This document shows positions 59,190 through 64,000 of a DNA stretch of 64,000 nucleotides, one piece after another; positions within the stretch are counted from its first letter, which is position 1; each line of letters begins with the position of its first letter. The position numbers and the translations under genes are program-made. A model generated the notes under the pieces. The model was not told the DNA's origin. It ran no database searches and saw nothing but the letters and a program-made list of their open reading frames with translations. The DNA is from Carnegiea gigantea (Eukaryota > Streptophyta > Magnoliopsida > Caryophyllales > Cactaceae), in contig JAKOGI010002761.1 in the NCBI GenBank assembly GCA_029747015.1, positions 24,027-88,026 of the forward strand, written 5' to 3'.

Positions 59190-62100
59190 CTAATTCCTTT
59201 CCAAACAATCTCTACTAGGTGATTCTTCCTTGCTTGCCAAACTAGGTGTGTTCTCCTGGTGGTTGTCCTCCTTACTGCAGGATTTAGATCTGCCTGATCT
59301 GAATCGGACGCTCATACCCATTGGAAAAGGCACCTGTAATAAGAAACTTGTCAAGTATCAGAGAGAAGATACAGACTCACAGAACCAAACACTGCTAGTC
59401 GTTTCATTCTTTTTGTTTCTTGGGGAAAAGAAATGCTTCGGTTACAGCAGCGCGTTTGTTTCCTGTCGCAAAAAGAACTCAAGCATCCAGCTCATTGGTC
59501 AATATACTGATTCCAAGGGTAGGTAGATACTATATGCAAATCCACACTGACAATCAATGCCAGTTTACAACAGAGTCGTCACTGATGATGCAATAAGGTT
59601 GACACTCATTTCAACAGAAATACAAGTCCAACGACAAACACGCGGAAGGATTTGTTGTATGACGGTGATGTATCACTCATGATCACATTCACACTCATTA
59701 CAATGGAAAATTTCCCCATTCATGCTTAAATTAAGAATCATCAATTTCGGGAACATATTTAGAAACCTACAAGACGAAAGAGTAAGAAATGTGAGAATTT
59801 GTTGGACACTCAGGCCCTCCTATGTCATACCTGATCACCAGCATTGGGGCCATCACTGTGTAAAAGGATAGGTCTGCACCGCTTGTCCTCATTCATTAAG
59901 CTTGAGTTCTGAAAATGAGCAATAAGAGCTGCCTTCCCCTGTATGCGGGCATAAGCAAGTGATGCGACCTTTTCACTGTTGAACTTCTCCCATCTCTTGC
60001 CATTGAAAGACTGCCGAGCAAAGGATTTTCTAGTCAAAAGTAATGCTACAAAAACCGAAAATGAAAAATGACACAAAATCTGAATTTTGGACTCCACTAG
60101 TTACCAGTTGAAAAGCAAACCAGACCTCATATAACGAGACAATATGGCTGGGATCAACCATGTTGATAAAGGCATAGCCCACATTGCATTTATTCTGCGC
60201 AAAAGGGGTGTCAGTATGAGCATAATCAGATATTGAACAAAGTGACAGTAGGTTACAATGACTTTCCAACCCTCTCCGTGCAGGTTACCACCAGTCAAAC
60301 AGAAGAGCACTTGCCTTGAAATCAATTGGCAAGTAGATGAAATCGTAAGTTCCATGATGGCGCTCATCGATAGCAGCCATAAGCATCTTGGACGTGTACC
60401 TACAATTGCAGATACCAGAGCACACAAGCAGATGGATAAAGCTGTGCAAATTATAAGGATCTACCAGCAAATCAATAGATTGTTTATAATAGTTGCTTTT
60501 TTCATCCCACGGATGCAGAGTAAATGCTAATCTCTTACAAACAGACCATCCTGAAGTCATTTATAAAAGGAACCATGAACGTACTTGTTAGGAATGTTCT
60601 TTATCATCAGTGTTGTTCGGTTGTCCTCCCCTCGCTGGATGCGGTCAATATCAAGTTCATACTGCTTCCTGTCACCAGAAGTGGAACTACTTTCACTCCT
60701 ACGGCCTCTAGTTTGTCCATTGCTAGGGTCAAACAGGCCTCCCACACTCTGTTGGCCCCTAGTAGGATGCATGGCACATCTTTGGCGATAGGAATGCAGA
60801 CCAACATTTCTGGAAGAGATCGAAAGGTCCATATGTGTTCCACCGACACGAGGAAACATGTTATGGGATACAAAATCCATTTGATGCAGATGGCTCCCAG
60901 AGAGCCTCATATTACCAAAAGAACCATGGCAGAAGGCAGAGGCTTCAGGAGACCCCCCTAGATAAGAATTTTGCCTATCCCGAAGAGAAGGGCTAACAGC
61001 TGGTGCAGATCCTACAGGATGTCCATTTATGGGTATAGCTGAGTTGAAAATGTGAGATGGTGATCCAGCGAGCCCATGCAACTGAGGTTGGGATTGAGGA
61101 GTGCAAAGCCCATTAGCAAACGAAGGAGAATCAGGCAACATGAAAGCAAGTGAATGGGGGTGCTTTGAATGACTCCACACATAATGATACGCACCAAAAG
61201 GGCCACATGCATTTCCAGCTGAGCCAATACCTGAGAAAGGGGAACAAAATTAGGAAAAAAAACTTAAGTAAAACAAAAGCAGGGCAATTGACATTCTTTC
61301 CTATCCCCCAACAAATATCTATGTTCACTCTGCATATTCCTTGCTTCACAAAGTTCAGCTATATGCAGAACAGTTATAAGGAATGTGAACCTAGACTTTT
61401 AAACAACCCCCCCCCCCCAAAAAAAAACAAAAAAAATGTTAACCTAGACTGTAAATGTCACTTCATGCTACTCCCTCTTCATATGGAACTAATTCATGCA
61501 CCAGCAGGTAAAACCCACAAGTCTTGTCATTTAATTGTAGTTCAAACTAGTTGAATCCTCCCAAATGCTCATATAGAAGTGAATTTATACGACACTGCTG
61601 CCAAATATGGATCCGCTTCAGCAGGGCGTGGGATTCGGATGTAGGCAACTTTATCCTTGCGCAAAGAACTTATTTCGAGATACCCACAAAAAAAAATTTT
61701 TAGAAGACATTTTTCTATAGAAAGGATTTATTTAAGTTTTCCAAAAAAAGATCTGCATTACCAAACAAGCTACTACTAAACAAAGGCATAATACTTGAAC
61801 GGCATAGAGATGACATTCAATAACTTGAAATGCAACGGAGCTACTTATCAAGTGCAGAGAAAGGTAACCTACATACCATTACCCCAATCAATACTTGGAT
61901 TTGTACAGCTCAAGTGAGAGTTATCAGCTCTTTCTGATAACAGAGAACTGAAATTAGAAGGCAGGTTAGTGTAGCAAGCAGCATTAGCTAGACTCCTGGT
62001 ATATTCAGGAAGCGAATGAGGATGAAGAGTTGCCACTCCTCCGAAATCGTACTTAACTTGGCTGAGTAAATTCCCAGACCCAGAAATCCCTGATTGGTTG

Positions 62101-63842
62101 CACAATGACTCAGCTCTAACAACAGATGATAAGCCACACGGGACACTAGAAGATATCCCATGACGGGATGAATTCTGCACGAGCGGATGCATAGCTGCTC
62201 GCATCCCAGCATCTACTCCCAGAGCAGCATCACTCTGCACAATACTAGAATTGATTGGGCCATGCGAAAATCCTGCTAAAAAATGTTTTCTCACGTTAAG
62301 CACAGGGGCTCTGTCACTATATTTATCCCATAAGATAGCACATAAACATCACATAAGAAAGCTCTGTTCATACCCCCATTACTTTCCTGCACAAGCAAAC
62401 CAGATGCATCTGCTAACTCTGGGGATGGCATTTGCATCGAACTGCAGAAAGCAAATCGAAAGAAACAGAACTAAAAAGGTTAAAACAGGCTGCAATTAGA
62501 TTTTAGAAGAAGTAGCCATTGGACCCAAAATTTTGTTCCAGCTAAAAAACACCGTCAGCAAGTAAATGGAGAGTAACTTCGAGGACAAAGGAAGATGGTC
62601 GGCTGAGAAAGATACGCTGAACGAAAAAATGGGAGGAAAGTGTAAAAGGACAATACCACCTTGCACCCACAGGCAAACTGGGCTCAAGCTTTATCTTCTT
62701 TCCAGCAATATCACTCTGGTTCAGTGCACGGAGAGCTTCATTAGCAGCTCTGACATCATAAAACTGTATAACTTTTTGATTACTCCTGTGAGGAGCTTCA
62801 CGTATCTGTATGGCAAAAAGATCATTTAAATCATATGCATATAATGACAGGTACCCAAGCAGCAAACACTGTCACAGACATTTACCTCTTTAATTTCTCC
62901 ATAAGCACCAAAAATCTGAAGGAGATCATCATTTGAACCAGTAGAATCAATATTTATCAGGAGAGTGCCCTGATTTGCATACTTATCTGAGGGATTCTCC
63001 TGAATAGGATCACAAGGACAAGGGGAGAAAGTTGCTTCCACACTTCTAATTCTTTATCGGTCAGCAAATTGAAGTGAATACAAAAACAAGAGAGTGCAGG
63101 AACTGTACCTTCGTGATTGAGTAATGAACATCAAGCCTTCTATGTCTCAAAAGCTTATTTTGAAGTGCCTTCCTTGCACCACATGCTGCTCTAATATCAT
63201 AATATGAAATCATAATGAAACCCCTGTGCTTGCAAGTGGTATAAAGGGTACGTATGTCTCCATATTGCTGCAACATTTCAGTACAAGAACATAAATTAAT
63301 TTAACTACATTTGAATTACACTAAACTGCTGCAGATTCTAGACCAAATAATCAATTCATTTGATGCCACTCTATCAGCTTGAACACTCAAATCAGACAAC
63401 AAATGTCCCACAAATACCTTAAAGAGAGCCTGTAACTCAGAATCTTCAACATTGCTATTTATGTTCCTTACAAATAAAGTACGGGAGGGGCGTTCACCAT
63501 AACGATGTTCTCCAGTAATAGAGACACTGGTTACACCCAGTTGACCATTAGAGTTTCCAAGATAATCAGATTTCTTTTTTCCTACACAGGATGCATCATC
63601 TCCCAAATCCATCCCTCCAACACTACTAAAAAGATCTAAATCTTCTAACTCGTCCTCTCTGCTTGGTTGAGAAACATGCTCATGCCCATCAACAACTCCA
63701 GAAAGCAAGTCATCATCATCAGGCAGCAGGTTCCCAATGGTCTGGGCTTCCATTTCTTCAAGGGACTCAAAAGGTTCCTCCTCAAAATGTGAATCATCAG
63801 TATTAACAGAGTGGCCATAGGCATCATTCGACGGTGATGTCA
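59190..63842 (-). CDS. ML/AML-like: MEI2-like RNA-binding protein (AML type), 5' end beyond the window
   Basis: Eleven exons are visible: 63418-63842, 63109-63267, 62886-62999, 62660-62805, 62374-62441, 61877-62272, 60585-61230, 60315-60399, 60126-60194, 59831-60010 and 59190-59333. All phases join to give about 810 residues ending SRDCLERN. RRM1 (about residues 120-192 of the visible part) has LFVRNI and RGFIMISYYD; RRM2 (about 205-275) has TLLINID; the MEI2-specific RRM3 (about 640-740) has TLMIKNIPNKYTSKML, IYLPIDFKNKCNVGYAFIN, KRWEKFNSEKVASLAYARIQGK and AHFQNSS. MEI2-like proteins bind RNA through RRM3 and act in meiosis and vegetative growth. The first exon starts inside a codon after an acceptor, so upstream exons are missing. 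The N-terminal exon is acidic (LPDDDDLL, REDELEDLD). The intron after FK has a GC donor. I see no lesion. Confidence 0.95.
60195..60314 (-). other. GC-AG intron within RRM3 of the MEI2-like gene
   Basis: Minus-strand donor is TTCAAG^GCAAGT and acceptor is TTGCGCAG^AATAAA. The flanking residues IDFK and NKCNVGYAF are contiguous in the family, which fixes the boundary. GC-AG introns are a minor spliceosomal class; the strong AG^GCAAGT context fits them. Confidence 0.85.
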
Positions 63843-64000
63843 CTGGAAAACAGAGCCCAAAGAGCTAAGGAATAATTAGTCCTCCTAAATTAATGCTACT
63901 CACTATAATTCAACAGAAGCATATGGAAACAGCACAATTTTGATTTAGAAGAATCATACTAGTTAAAAAAAATAAAAAAACCCCAAAGAAAATGAATTCT
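63843..64000 (-). other. Intron of the MEI2-like gene at the window edge
   Basis: The acceptor TTTTCCAG at 63843-63850 (minus strand) precedes the first visible exon. The remaining sequence to 64000 is AT-rich intron with no exon seen. Confidence 0.7.

Noticed and set aside
1..64000. CRISPR arrays, operons, rRNA genes, a novel multi-gene defence-type cassette
   Set aside because: Content is plant genes with introns and retroelements; repeats found are dispersed or short tandem ones without spacer periodicity.

Overview
This window is nuclear DNA of a seed plant, probably a broad-leaved angiosperm. Three intron-containing plant genes lie in a background of decayed LINEs, LTR retrotransposons and small DNA transposons. 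There are no bacterial operons, ribosome binding sites, CRISPR arrays or tRNA/rRNA genes that I can support. The species cannot be fixed from the sequence alone.

All three host genes are on the minus strand. (1) At 7212-14206 a five-exon gene encodes a 344-residue protein with a Gln/Pro/Ser/Thr-rich N-terminus and a short conserved core that I read as LIN37-like (MuvB/DREAM complex). (2) At 17556-40331 a four-exon gene encodes a 202-residue plant RAD52-like protein with a probable organelle transit peptide. Exons 1-2 (about 40 kb) and 3-4 (about 18 kb) join in phase across one intron of 21,388 bp. (3) At 59190-63842 and continuing past the right edge is a MEI2-like RNA-binding gene; eleven exons are visible and encode three RRMs, and one intron has a GC-AG boundary.

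Region by region: 1-5.9 kb holds an L1-type LINE (minus) interrupted by a truncated copy of a large LTR. 7.2-14.2 kb is the LIN37-like gene, with two LINE tails and a duplicated last-exon segment in its introns. 14.4-17.5 kb is intergenic and has a 62-bp near-perfect inverted repeat. 18.5-39.8 kb is the giant RAD52 intron: a nearly full LINE at 22.8-27.3 kb with target-site duplication, a local repeat family, at least five minus-strand LINE remnants, an RTE-type fragment and a Ty3/gypsy remnant with a candidate LTR. 40.3-42.6 kb is AT-rich 5' flank with MITE-like sequence. 42.6-55.7 kb is a Ty1/copia element with both LTRs. Its RT domain is split by an RTE-type LINE, and that LINE is split by a 2,482-bp solo LTR with a perfect 5-bp target duplication. 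55.7-59.2 kb contains a 607-bp hAT-like non-autonomous element with an 8-bp target duplication, followed by the MEI2-like gene.

I found no undescribed multi-gene system. The strongest observations are the intact-looking RAD52-like gene spread over 22.8 kb, the three-level transposon nest that gives a relative insertion order, and a recurring Trp-to-stop pattern in the retroelements consistent with cytosine deamination. Exon joins were worked out by hand from splice sites and codon phase. Protein family calls are from recognition of motifs; no database search was run.
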